Shown here piece by piece: positions 35,666 through 44,892 of a stretch of DNA of 64,000 nucleotides. Position 1 is the first letter of the stretch. Each line of letters starts with the position of its first letter. Both the position numbers and the translations under genes were made by a program. Source of the DNA: Dactylis glomerata (taxonomy: Eukaryota > Streptophyta > Magnoliopsida > Poales > Poaceae); NCBI GenBank assembly GCA_007115705.1, contig QXEO01000434.1, positions 124,001-188,000 on the forward strand, read 5' to 3'. The notes under the pieces were generated by a model. That model was not told the DNA's origin and searched no databases. It saw only the letters and a list, made by a program, of their open reading frames with translations.

Positions 35666-36652
35666 GTGTTGGCTGACTTCTTCATTGACTGGGCCGAGAT
35701 ACAATATGAGCCACCATTGCCAGATGCAAATTATTGGAGGATGCATTTCGACGGGTCCAAGACAATACATGGCCTGGGTGCCGGCATAGTTCTCAGTTCA
35801 CCAAAGAATGACCAATTGAGATATGTCCTGCAGATTCATTTTGCAGCATCAAATAATGTGGCGGAATATGAGGCACTGGTGCATGGCCTGAAGGTGTCTA
35901 AGGACATAGGAATTCGCCGGATTATGTGTTTCGGTGATTCTGACTTAGTGATTCAGCAGTGTTCCAGAATATGGGATGCGCATGATGCTAACATGGGATC
36001 CTACCGTTTCCTGGTGCAGCAGTTAAGTGGTTACTTTGAAGGATGTGAGTTCCGGCATGTTCCCCGGGCTCAGAACGAAGCAGCCGATACATTGTCCAAG
36101 CTGGGATCTTCCAGAGATTCAATCCCGCCCGGCATTTCATTGGAGCATCTGAGGAAGCCCTCAATCAAGCCCTCGCCGGAATCATCGTCCATTTATGTCC
36201 CGCCAAGTCCGGAGGAGGCAATTCCGATGGAGATAGATGCCGAAGTTAGATCAGATAACCCGGGGACTGTTTCCTCAGTCCCGGGGACTGGGCCGACATA
36301 TGCTGTGAGTGCAGTATTCCGGAGCAGAACTAGGGGCAAGGGTAAAATATACCAAGAGGTTGTGCCGGTATACCCGGGGACTGCTCCGGCATACCCGGGG
36401 ACTGGTTCCTCAGTCCCGGGGACTTCGCAGCCCATGGAGATCGATTATGTGTCGGTCGAAATGATGGAGATAGACCAGGCAGTGTTCACTGTCAGGGAAG
36501 TGCCCTCATGGGCACGTCCAATCATGGATTTCCTGGTAAACGATCAAGTACCGGCTGATGAAACCGAGGCACGCCGGGTTGCAAGGAGATCCAAAGGATA
36601 TACCATCATAAACAAGGAAATATACAAAAGAAGTGTCACCGGAGTATTGTAG
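35666..36652 (+). CDS. second (archaeal-type) RNase H and linker of element B
   Basis: Same frame. MHFDGSKTIHGLGAGIVL, NNVAEYEALVHGL, CFGDSDLVIQQ and NEAADTLSKLGS are the D-E-D-D pattern of the extra RNase H (RVT_3-like) that marks the Tat/Retand lineage. The linker 36190-36435 is Pro/Gly/Thr-rich because it holds five copies of CCCGGGGACT. Then PSWARPIMDFLVNDQVP leads to integrase. Ends at TAG 36650-36652 in GVL-stop-RCV. Confidence 0.85.
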   Translation: MLADFFIDWAEIQYEPPLPDANYWRMHFDGSKTIHGLGAGIVLSSPKNDQLRYVLQIHFAASNNVAEYEALVHGLKVSKDIGIRRIMCFGDSDLVIQQCSRIWDAHDANMGSYRFLVQQLSGYFEGCEFRHVPRAQNEAADTLSKLGSSRDSIPPGISLEHLRKPSIKPSPESSSIYVPPSPEEAIPMEIDAEVRSDNPGTVSSVPGTGPTYAVSAVFRSRTRGKGKIYQEVVPVYPGTAPAYPGTGSSVPGTSQPMEIDYVSVEMMEIDQAVFTVREVPSWARPIMDFLVNDQVPADETEARRVARRSKGYTIINKEIYKRSVTGVL

Positions 36653-37774
36653 AGGTGCGTTGAATCTGCGGAAGGTCTGGAGATGCTCCGGGAAATTCAT
36701 CATGGGGAGTGTGGTCACCATGCTTCATCCAGAGCATTGGTGGCAAAGGTATTCCGGCATGGGTTTTATTGGCCGACGGCACTGCAAGATGCAGAAGACT
36801 TGGTCCGGAAATGCAATGGGTGTCAGAGATATGCCCACCAGATTCATCAGCCGGCGTCTGCCTTGAAGACTATCCTGATAACCTGGCCCTTTGCTGTTTG
36901 GGGCCTGGATATGGTCGGGGCTTTTAAGCCGGCCAGAGGAAAGATGACCCATATCTTGGTCATGGTGGACAAGTTCACCAAATGGATTGAAGTGAAGCCC
37001 ATAAGCAAGTGTGATGGCCACACAGCAGTGAAATTCCTAAAAGATATAATCTTGAGATATGGTGTTCCTCATGGCATCATCACTGATAATGGGTCGAACT
37101 TTGCCCAAGGGCCATTTGCCAGATTTTGTGAGGAAGTGGGAATCCGGCTGGACATTGCGTCGGTCGCTCACCCTTGTACCAATGGCCAAGTAGAGAGGTC
37201 AAATGGGCTAGTATTATCCGGCATAAAACCCCGGCTGATAGAACCACTAGAGAAAACTCCGGGATGTTGGCTAGATGAATTGCCAGCAGTGCTTTGGAGT
37301 TTAAGGACAACTCTAAATAGGTCAACAGGCTACACACCATTTTTCCTGGTGTATGGAGCAGAAGCTGTGCTTCCAACAGATGTAATACATGATGCACCAA
37401 GAGTAGTGCTATATACTGAGGAAGAGGCTAAAGAAGCCAGGGAAAATGATGTGGATCTGCTAGAGGAAGCAAGAGAAATAACTCTGTCAAGAACGGCAGT
37501 ATATCAGCAGAACCTCAGACGCTATCATGCGCAGAAGGTAAATCCAAGGAGATTCCAAGAGGGAGATCTAGTACTCCGGCTAAGGCAAGGAACAGAAGGC
37601 CGACATAAGTTAACTCCTCCATGGGAGGGGCCATTCATTGTGAGTAGAGCTCTGCACAATGATGCCTATTATCTTATAGATGCGCAGGCCCCCAAGAAGG
37701 ACAAGGCGGACAGGTCCGGAGAAGAAACCAAGAGACCATGGAACATAGCTCTACTCCACCCCTTTTACTCCTGA
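36653..37774 (+). CDS. integrase of element B
   Basis: Same frame after TAG 36650. H2C2 zinc finger (IHHGECGHHASS, CNGCQRYAHQIH), then catalytic core D-D-E: GLDMVGAFKPA, ITDNGSNFAQ and NGQVERSNGLV. C-terminal part KLTPPWEGPFIVSRALH and stop after NIALLHPFYS. It joins the DNA copy to host DNA. All catalytic residues are present. Confidence 0.9.
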   Translation, partial: RCVESAEGLEMLREIHHGECGHHASSRALVAKVFRHGFYWPTALQDAEDLVRKCNGCQRYAHQIHQPASALKTILITWPFAVWGLDMVGAFKPARGKMTHILVMVDKFTKWIEVKPISKCDGHTAVKFLKDIILRYGVPHGIITDNGSNFAQGPFARFCEEVGIRLDIASVAHPCTNGQVERSNGLVLSGIKPRLIEPLEKTPGCWLDELPAVLWSLRTTLNRSTGYTPFFLVYGAEAVLPTDVIHDAPRVVLYTEEEAKEARENDVDLLEEAREITLSRTAVYQQNLRRYHAQKVNPRRFQEGDLVLRLRQGTEGRHKLTPPWEGPFIVSRALHNDAYYLIDAQAPKKDKADRSGEETKRPWNIALLHPFYS

Positions 37775-38424
37775 GCAGCACAATGTATGTATTTCCATAT
37801 GTTGCTTTGTGTGCCGGCGCTTTATGCCGGCACAAGACTAATGAATGAAATGTCGGCATCCTGAAGAGAGCGGGCACTGCCTCCGAGATATATCGTTGTT
37901 ATTTTAAGTTTTTGTTATATGCCGGCTGGCTTGATTTGAATGTTTCCTATGTCGGCCTAGTAATGTGTCGGCAACAAAGGCCGCTCTTCGACTCAGCTGC
38001 TGTCCGAAACCCGGCTTCTTGGCTAGCAAGAGTAGATGCCGGAAATTGTCTACACATGGAAAACGGCTAAGGAAATAAATAGCAAGCGAACCGACATTTA
38101 TGTTATAGCTAAAGTTAAAACTTGAAATGTCGGATGATTTGAAGTCTAAATTTCAAAGTTAAAGTACTGTATGTTCAATAAAGCAACCTTGAGACTCATA
38201 CGTCGAAAGCCAAATAAGGTGGACAAGTAGCCAAGGTTGTGAAGTTGAGGAAACAGGAAAACAAACTCGGTGACTTAGCCAAAAGATGATCCGGCATTGA
38301 TAACAAGCAAACCGAGATAAAACTTGTTCAGGTAGCAAACCAAAGGAAATTAAACGTATATCTTACAAACTGCACCCGGCATTCCGGGGATCTGATAAAA
38401 CTTAAAGTTTTTGGTGCTGCAAAG
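37775..38424. other. element B spacer between integrase and antisense gene
   Basis: Non-coding; the + and - genes converge here (integrase ends 37774, antisense gene ends 38425). Rich in GCCGGC/TGTCGGC words. It would contain the 3' end of the antisense mRNA; I cannot place a poly(A) signal with confidence. Confidence 0.5.
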
Positions 38425-41400
38425 TCAAGGAGCAGGGGCAGAAGCAGAGCCGCCGGCTGGTGGAGCTGTAGCTGTAGAAGTGTCGGCTTTAGGAGTGCCG
38501 GACCCAGCAGATGGAATGGAGCCATCACCTCCGCCCGGGACAGATGCATGTTCCGGAGCATCAGTGTCGGCCTCTTCAGCTTCCTCTTCATCTTGGCTGG
38601 AATCGGAGCCCTCGGCATCAGCAGCATCCTTGGCATCGTCTGCTGTCTTTTCCGGCTCGCGGATGTCCCGGACAAAGGCATCGGTGTCGGCATAATCCAC
38701 ATAACTGTGGGCCAGTTCCCGCCGACGCCGGATGTGTTCCGGATCCGTGGTCCAGATGGATCCTTCGTGCACAGTGCGCAAAGTCTCCAGATCAGCTTTT
38801 TCATACCAGGAGAGGAAGTAGCTGAGAGCTTCATCAGCTCCTACCCTCGCGCCGGAATCCCGCCATTCCCGGAGGCGAACCTTGGCAAGCTGCAGATCAT
38901 TGCCGAGATCAACAGGATCAGTGGGCGTCCTTTGTCCCGGCCAGAGGGCAGAGAATGCCTCCTGGGCGCCATAAAAGAGTTCTTCTGTGTAGAGGGTCAT
39001 GGCGTTCTTCCGGGATTGCAGGGCCAACAGCTGCTCCGACATGTCCCAGTTGGCCGAGTCAACCGGAACACCCCGGTTCTCTCAATCCAACTGCAGAGCC
39101 CTCTCAACGTCTTCGACGGAAGCGGGAAACATGTCTGAGAAATAGAAACCATGTTAGCAAAAGAGAATGTGCCGGCGCAAAGGTTGTGCCGGAAAATGTC
39201 ATGATATGCCGGGCAGGCTGAAGGAAAAGGATTTGAAGCTTACTGGCGAGGTCAGCATTGAGCTGTGCGACTGTGACTTCCCATTTAGTGGCCTGCTCCT
39301 TCAAGCTAGACAGTTCGGCATGGGCGTTGGAGGCATCAGTCTCGGAAGCAACGAGCAGGTCCTGGGTCTTCTTCAGTTGGCCCTCCCGCTGCTCCTTTTC
39401 CTCCAGAAGCTCGGCAACCCAGCCCTTCAACTGCTCTGTCTCGACCTTGTGAGCGGCATCCCGGTCGTCCAGTTGCTTGGCCACATCCACGGAGGACATA
39501 CAGTCCTGGTGGCGTGCCTCCAGTGCAGCTTTATCATCTGAAAAGATTTGAAGTCAAAACAAGGTGAAGATGGAAAACAATTGCAAGAGATAAAGGATTT
39601 GAAGTATAAAGGGTTCGGGTGACGGCAGGATCCGGCATACCTGTCAGCTCCTTCACCCTCTTAAGAAGCTCGGCGACTTGTTCTTCAGTGCCAGCTGAAG
39701 AATGTCGGCACAAGGTTATGTGTCGGCAAGAATAGTATTGCAAAGTAAAAAGAGGAAGGGCATCCGGCATATAGCAGTATGTCGGCGAGGATTACCTTTC
39801 TTGGACAGCTCCAGCCAAAGCTTGCTATGTGCATCAGATAACTTCCGGTGCTCGCACACCAAGTCGTGGAACATGTCGGCACGTGTGTTGTTCATGCGCT
39901 GCAAGAGTGTTAGGATTTGAAAGGTTATGAGAAAAGTCTAGCATACCGGTACAATTGAAGATCATATAAAGTACTCATGCTGTTGAAGACCCGGCACAGG
40001 TGCTGCGCACCTATCCTGGCCCTCGGTGACTAGGATTTGAAGCTCGAGACGAGCTTATATCTCGGTCAAGAGGATTTGAAAAATAATTAAGATGTGAAAA
40101 TAGTTGAAGACCCGGCACAGATGCTGCGCACCTATCCCGGCCCTCGGTGACTAGGATTTGAAGCTCGGATCGAGCTCATATGTCGGCAGTTAATTCGAAA
40201 GCAGCTAACTAAAAGAGTATTGGAAAATCCCGGATGTCCGTATCCCGGACAGCCGATATTTTCGGGGACTGGGGATATATGTGGAAAGGACTTACGTTGG
40301 TGGCATCGGCCATGAGGTGAAGTCTTTGCTGGAGGCTGAGGAGCTCGCAGGCAATCGAAATGGGCTTTGCGGCCAGGATGTCTGAGGGATTGCCAGTGGC
40401 CGAGGCTTCGGCCATCTTCTTGCTCCTGGAATCCGCAGTATCCATGTTGCCGGCGTCATTCCACTTAGTGCAGTGCTCCTTGAGAGACCCAAGGCTCTGG
40501 TCACTTTTCGTCACCAGGGGGACGATGCCCTCAAGTTCTGGCGTGTCGAAGAAGCTGGTCCGGTAGCCAGGCCGGGTTGCTGCCCTGCCAAGATGCAGGG
40601 CCAGGGCAGAGCTGGGCCGGGATGCTGCTTTAGAAGGAGCAGTGGCGGCGGATGGTGTGCCGGACTTGGTCGGCTGGATCTTGAGAGTCCCGGACTTGGC
40701 CGGGGCAGTGGTCTTGGCCGGGGCAGAGGTCCTGGTCGGAGCAGCAGGCTTGGCCGGGGCAGGAGCCTTCTCAGAGGATGGAGTCTTGGGGGCAGGTTGT
40801 TCCGGCGCGGCCGGTGCAGCTTGGCCAGCAGAGGCAGGTTCCGGAATGGTCCGGACTTCCGGCACGGCAGGGCCTTTTCCTTTGTCATCTATGCCGGCGC
40901 TCTTGTTGCTTGCGCCGACATCTTCAGTTGTGTCGGCGTCGTTGGTGGGCGCGCCGGAGTCTGGGGCTTCTTGGGGGGCTCCGGTGTCCATGTGGACATC
41001 AGAAGCCGAAGGTTCCTGTTGAGCCCCCGAGTCCATGTGGACGTCGGGGGCAGAGATATCTTGTTCCGGCGGAGGATCGTCCTTCGCCGGGGAGGTGGTC
41101 TTGTCAGGCGCAGGCGAAGATGCCGGCACCGGGGAGGTCGTGTGACTTGCCGAGGGTATGTCGGAGGTGGCAGTTTCCGCTGGCTTGGTAACCTTCGGGC
41201 CGCCACTCGAGCCAGAAGCTTGTTCCGGCGCAAGAGGAGCTCTGAAAGAGAGAAAACACAAGTCAATAATCCAAGCAAGAGATATGTCAGAGGAAATACA
41301 AAGAAAAGAAACTTACCCCGAGGCAACAGGTCTCTGTTTCTTTGGAATAGGCACGCCAACCTTCTGCCTCTTATGTTGCTGAGGTGTGTCGGGCTGGGGC

Positions 41401-42897
41401 TTCACGCCTCGCTTTCGGCCGGTACGTCCGCCGGTGGAAGGAAGTCCCTGGTTCAGAGGGGCGGCGTCGACAACCATGTCGTCCGGAATAGCCGAGGACG
41501 GCATTGGAAAGGCATAAGCAAAGGATGTGGGAGGAAAGGCATATGCAAGTGGCATCGGGTCATAATACGTCAGGATCTCCTCGTCAGAATCACCCTCACT
41601 CCGGCCTTGAGTGAAATGCCGGGATGGAGAGGCCTTACCCGCGGCAGTGGCAGCACGAGTGTTCCGGGGCAGCTTGTCCCAATGGTCCGGATCTTCAACA
41701 TCCGCAACAGTGTGGTCTGCCGCGATCTTGATCCGGGAGTTCTCCATACTCTGGAAGCTGAACTTCTGCATAATGCAAACTAAATGGGTCAGAAGCAAGA
41801 AATATGCCAGTGCAAGAAGTATGTCGGATCAAGCATTATAAGTATGTCGGCAAATAACAAATCTCGGGTCATGCATGATAAGTATCTATATGCCGGACAA
41901 GAGAGTATATATCGGCCAAAGTATTTACCGTTGGGGCGGGTCGATCCCGGCTATATGGTTCAAGTCCCCAGGCAAAGGTGGCCTGAGAGGACTTGCAGAC
42001 ATCCTTGATCCGCCGCAGAATGTCGGCCGGAGTCAGCTCGTGTGTAGAATGCCGGGTGGGGTCCATGGGCCCGCTCATCTGGCAGATTTTGTGTGACCGG
42101 CGCTGCAGAGGAGAGACGCGCCGGCTGATAAAGCATGCCACAAGATCGTTAGGGGTAAGGCCGGCATCCCGGAGCTCGCCCTTAACCCGATGGAGTGCAT
42201 TCACCGGCATCACCGAGTTCTTCGGATTGTAGGTCCAATTCTTCATAGCCAAGGGTGGCTCGTCCACAAATGGCGGCAGGTTGAGCAGATCCATGTCGGT
42301 GGTGTTCTTGACATAGAAGAAGCTCTTCTGCCACTTCTTGCAAGATTCAAGCAGCTCCACCTTGGGGAAGTCCGAGCCCTTCCGGGACATGATGGTGGCC
42401 GCGCCGCATAGGGTCATGGGGCGGTCCTTCTTCTCTTGGGCCGTCTCCTGCGGGTCATCCTTGCTCCGGGGCGGCTCTTGGACGACTTGCTTCCGCAGTT
42501 GGAAGTACTTCGCCCAGGCTTGGGAGAAGGGCTCTATGCCAGCGTAGCCTTCGCAGAATGCGGCGAAGGCAGATAGGATCATCACCGCGTTCGCCGGGAT
42601 ATGGTGAGGCTGCAGGTCGTAGGTGTCGAGGACGTCCCGGAAGAAGTCCGACGCCGGCAGGCCGAAACCCCGCTCGAAGTGGGCGATGAAGACGACTCGT
42701 TCGCCGGGTTCAGGTGCCGGCGCAGTTTCCCCCGCCGGTAGCCGGCATGCAACACCCTCCGGCACTCTCCTGGTGGAGGTGATCCAGGATATGTCGGCCA
42801 GGGTAACCTCCGACCCCTCCCAGCCGGAGCGTCCCTGGATCCGGGCCGAGTTATCCTCCTCTGAGGCCGAGGTACCTGTCATGCTTGAGGAAGCCAT
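38425..42897 (-). pseudogene. seven-exon antisense gene of element B (PF04195-like)
   Basis: Minus strand, ATG 42897. Exons by splice consensus and frame: 42897-41939, 41765-41317, 41241-40296, 39898-39796, 39694-39641, 39537-39244, 39134-38425. Donors read GTAAAT, GTAAGT, GTAAGT, GTAATC, GTATGC, GTAAGC; acceptors end CAG. Exon 1 holds the putative gypsy-type domain PF04195 (FERGFGLPASDFFRDVLDTY, AFCEGYAGIEPFSQAW). Exon 2 has a basic patch (GRTGRKRG, KRQKVGVPIPKKQR) like a nuclear signal; exon 3 is Pro/Ala-rich; exons 4-6 are coiled coil; exon 7 is acidic at the end. One TGA (39084-39082) interrupts exon 7, probably from CGA. Grass Tat/Retand elements are known to carry antisense ORFs here; their role is unknown. 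Confidence 0.7.
39982..40200. repeat. about 120-bp tandem duplication in intron 3 of the element B antisense gene
   Basis: GTTGAAGACCCGGCACAG starts at 39982 and again at 40102; both copies run through CTCGGTGACTAGGATTTGAAGCTCG. The second is about 90 bp long. Each contains a short palindromic part (GCTCGAGACGAGCT, GCTCGGATCGAGCT). Confidence 0.8.
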
Positions 42898-43958
42898 CTT
42901 GATGGCCGGAACAAGGCGTGAGAGCCGGAGTCCCGTGATGTTAATCCTATCAAGGCCGGAGAAAAGAGGGAGGTTAGTCTCTCCGGCATACAGCTCTCAC
43001 CAATGTTAGCAGAAATAGAAGATCCACCGAGGCAGTTAAAACTGGAACTAAACGTGGATATAATTCCCACGGAAGAACAGCGGTGAACTACAAAGGGATA
43101 TCACTGGCAATGCTAATCGAGTCAAAGAGACATCAAGCAGAGAAACTACCATAGATTCAAGCTAGCAGGGCTATCGTGGTATAGCCACAGAGAGGCAGGA
43201 GGGATGAAGAACAAGAACAGAGAAAGAGGAGCTCACCGAAGTTTGGCCGGCGGCGGTGGAACGGCGGCGAGCGTGCAGAGGAAGATTCGATCCCACAGCA
43301 ATGTTGCAGAGAGAAGAGGCGGCGGCGGCGTCGTCGACGGGAACGTCGGACGTCGTCGAGCGTCGGCGCCGGCGTGGAGTAGGACGGCGGCGGTGCTCCT
43401 TCGCAGTCCTTCGGTCTGGCGAGGAAGCGCGAGAGGCAGAGGAACGGAGGAAGAAGAAGGCATTGTGGGGGTAAAAAGAGCAAGTTACCCCCACCCCCGT
43501 ATTTATACCGAAGAGGCCAGGGTCGTGGGGATCGTGGGGAGTGTTCCACTACCCCGACCGTTCCCGCAGTGAGTCACCACGTGGCGGCACGGACTGGGGC
43601 GGCGGCTACTGTAACCGTGCCACTACGCAATGATGATGGGGAGTAACTGCGCTGTGAACCATCACATCGTGTGACCGTTCGAGGTGGCAGGGCAGTTGCA
43701 AGTTTCGATGCAAACTGTCAGGCCTGGCTTCTCGAGGAAGTCTCGTCTATATGTCGGCATAACTGCCCGCAGAATAAGTCTCGTTCGGAATACCCTCAGG
43801 ACCGGCCGGAATAACTTTTGGAGAAGGAACAGTGGCCGGTATATACGCGGGTGTCCCGGCATATAATCCGGTTGCCGGGGTATAATGAAAAAAGATATGT
43901 TGAACCTGTCAAGGCTCCACAGTTATGACTAGGGAACCTCGGCAGCTTCGGGGACTAG
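42898..43958. other. element B: antisense promoter/leader and 3' end before the LTR
   Basis: Holds the antisense TATA box, its leader, and at 43941-43958 the purine-rich tract GGCAGCTTCGGGGACTAG that primes plus-strand synthesis. Overlapping small frames at 43150-43570 lie in CT/GGC-rich leader DNA and are not credible genes. Confidence 0.6.
43501..43508 (-). promoter_or_regulatory. TATA box of the element B antisense gene
   Basis: Minus strand TATAAATA in GC-rich DNA, about 600 bp upstream of ATG 42897, followed by a CT-rich leader. No upstream ATG frame looks better than 42897. Confidence 0.5.
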
Positions 43959-44887
43959 TGTCGGGGGGATGACCCCCGGTAGGGTCAAGAGACTAGAAAG
44001 ATACAAGGTCTATGGTTAACTTCATGCCGGTTGACCAAGGAAGGGCCTGGCCGGAATATAGGAGCATCGGCCAGGCCGGCATATATGTGTATCCCGGCTA
44101 ATGTCCAGATATGCCGGATTACCCAGGATACTAACTGAGGAGTGCCGGCATATACTTAGGTATGCCGGCCTATCTATTTGATGTGTTGTGCAGGAGCAGG
44201 GGAGGCCGGATTACCCGACCTTCATAGGTCGTTGGTCCGGCATATAGGTCCAGGATGTGGCCAAACGGTCATATCCGGGATACAGAAGTCAGCTAAGATG
44301 TCATGTCCCTACAATCAAGGAGAGACTCTGCTCAGTATGGAGAGGGATCATGTTGACAGGGTGCACAGTGGTGGTCTACCTACCCTCACTGTGCACAAGT
44401 ACAGCCCTTACCTCACACAGGTAAGGTCATAGTGCAGGAAGTACAAGGTACAGGGATATGAAGTCCCATCGAGAGCAATCAGGGAGAAAGTCAAGGGTCG
44501 CTGCCTTCGTCAGCAAGTCCTATTTGGAGTGTAGTTCGTGTCTTCTGGTCTCTTATGACCGTTGTAACCCTGGCCACCACTATATAAGGTGGCATAGGGA
44601 GCCCTGGTAAAGGGTTGGTGACTCTCTGTTCCTACACTTAGCGGTTCATCTTCCTCCTCTAGCAGAGAGCTTGGAAGCACCATTGGTGTATACTCCATCG
44701 ATCCAAATATATAACCAGTAGAGCAGGAGTAGGGGTGTTATCTCCTTACGAGAGCCCCGAACCTGGGTAGATCAGTGTTCCTTTCTGTCGTGCTTTTTAG
44801 CTCGTTCCCCTCTCCCGAATCCTCCAGCATCTAGTTCGGCCCCCATTTAAGCCATCCTATGGCATATGTTGTTTCACCACGACGACA
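43959..44887 (+). mobile_element. 3' LTR of element B
   Basis: 929 bp, same length as the 5' LTR. Differences seen: AGCATGGG/AGCAGGGG, TACTCGACC/TACCCGACC, CAGCATGG/CAGTATGG, two in ACATAGATAAG/ACACAGGTAAG, and TCACAG/TCATAG. TSD ATCTT follows. Confidence 0.92.
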
Positions 44888-44892
44888 ATCTT

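Larger units (their letters stand above)
29816..44887 (+). mobile_element. Tat/Retand-like Gypsy element B (15.1 kb), nested in A
   Basis: 929-bp LTRs at both ends (TGTCGGGGGG...CCACGACGACA), TSD ATCTT (29811-29815 and 44888-44892). By eye only 6 differences separate the LTRs, so insertion is recent. One + strand frame covers gag to integrase with three TAG codons and no frameshift. The opposite strand carries a seven-exon gene between integrase and the 3' LTR. A different family from A: gag and LTRs do not align, while pol is related. Confidence 0.93.

Noticed and set aside
40473..41783. 436-codon + strand frame
   Set aside because: Shadow of antisense exons 2-3 of element B; it crosses their intron and is Gly/Arg low-complexity.
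43204..43572. Overlapping frames as a gene near the element B 3' LTR
   Set aside because: They lie in the leader of the antisense gene, are low-complexity GGC/CCG repeats, and show no domain.
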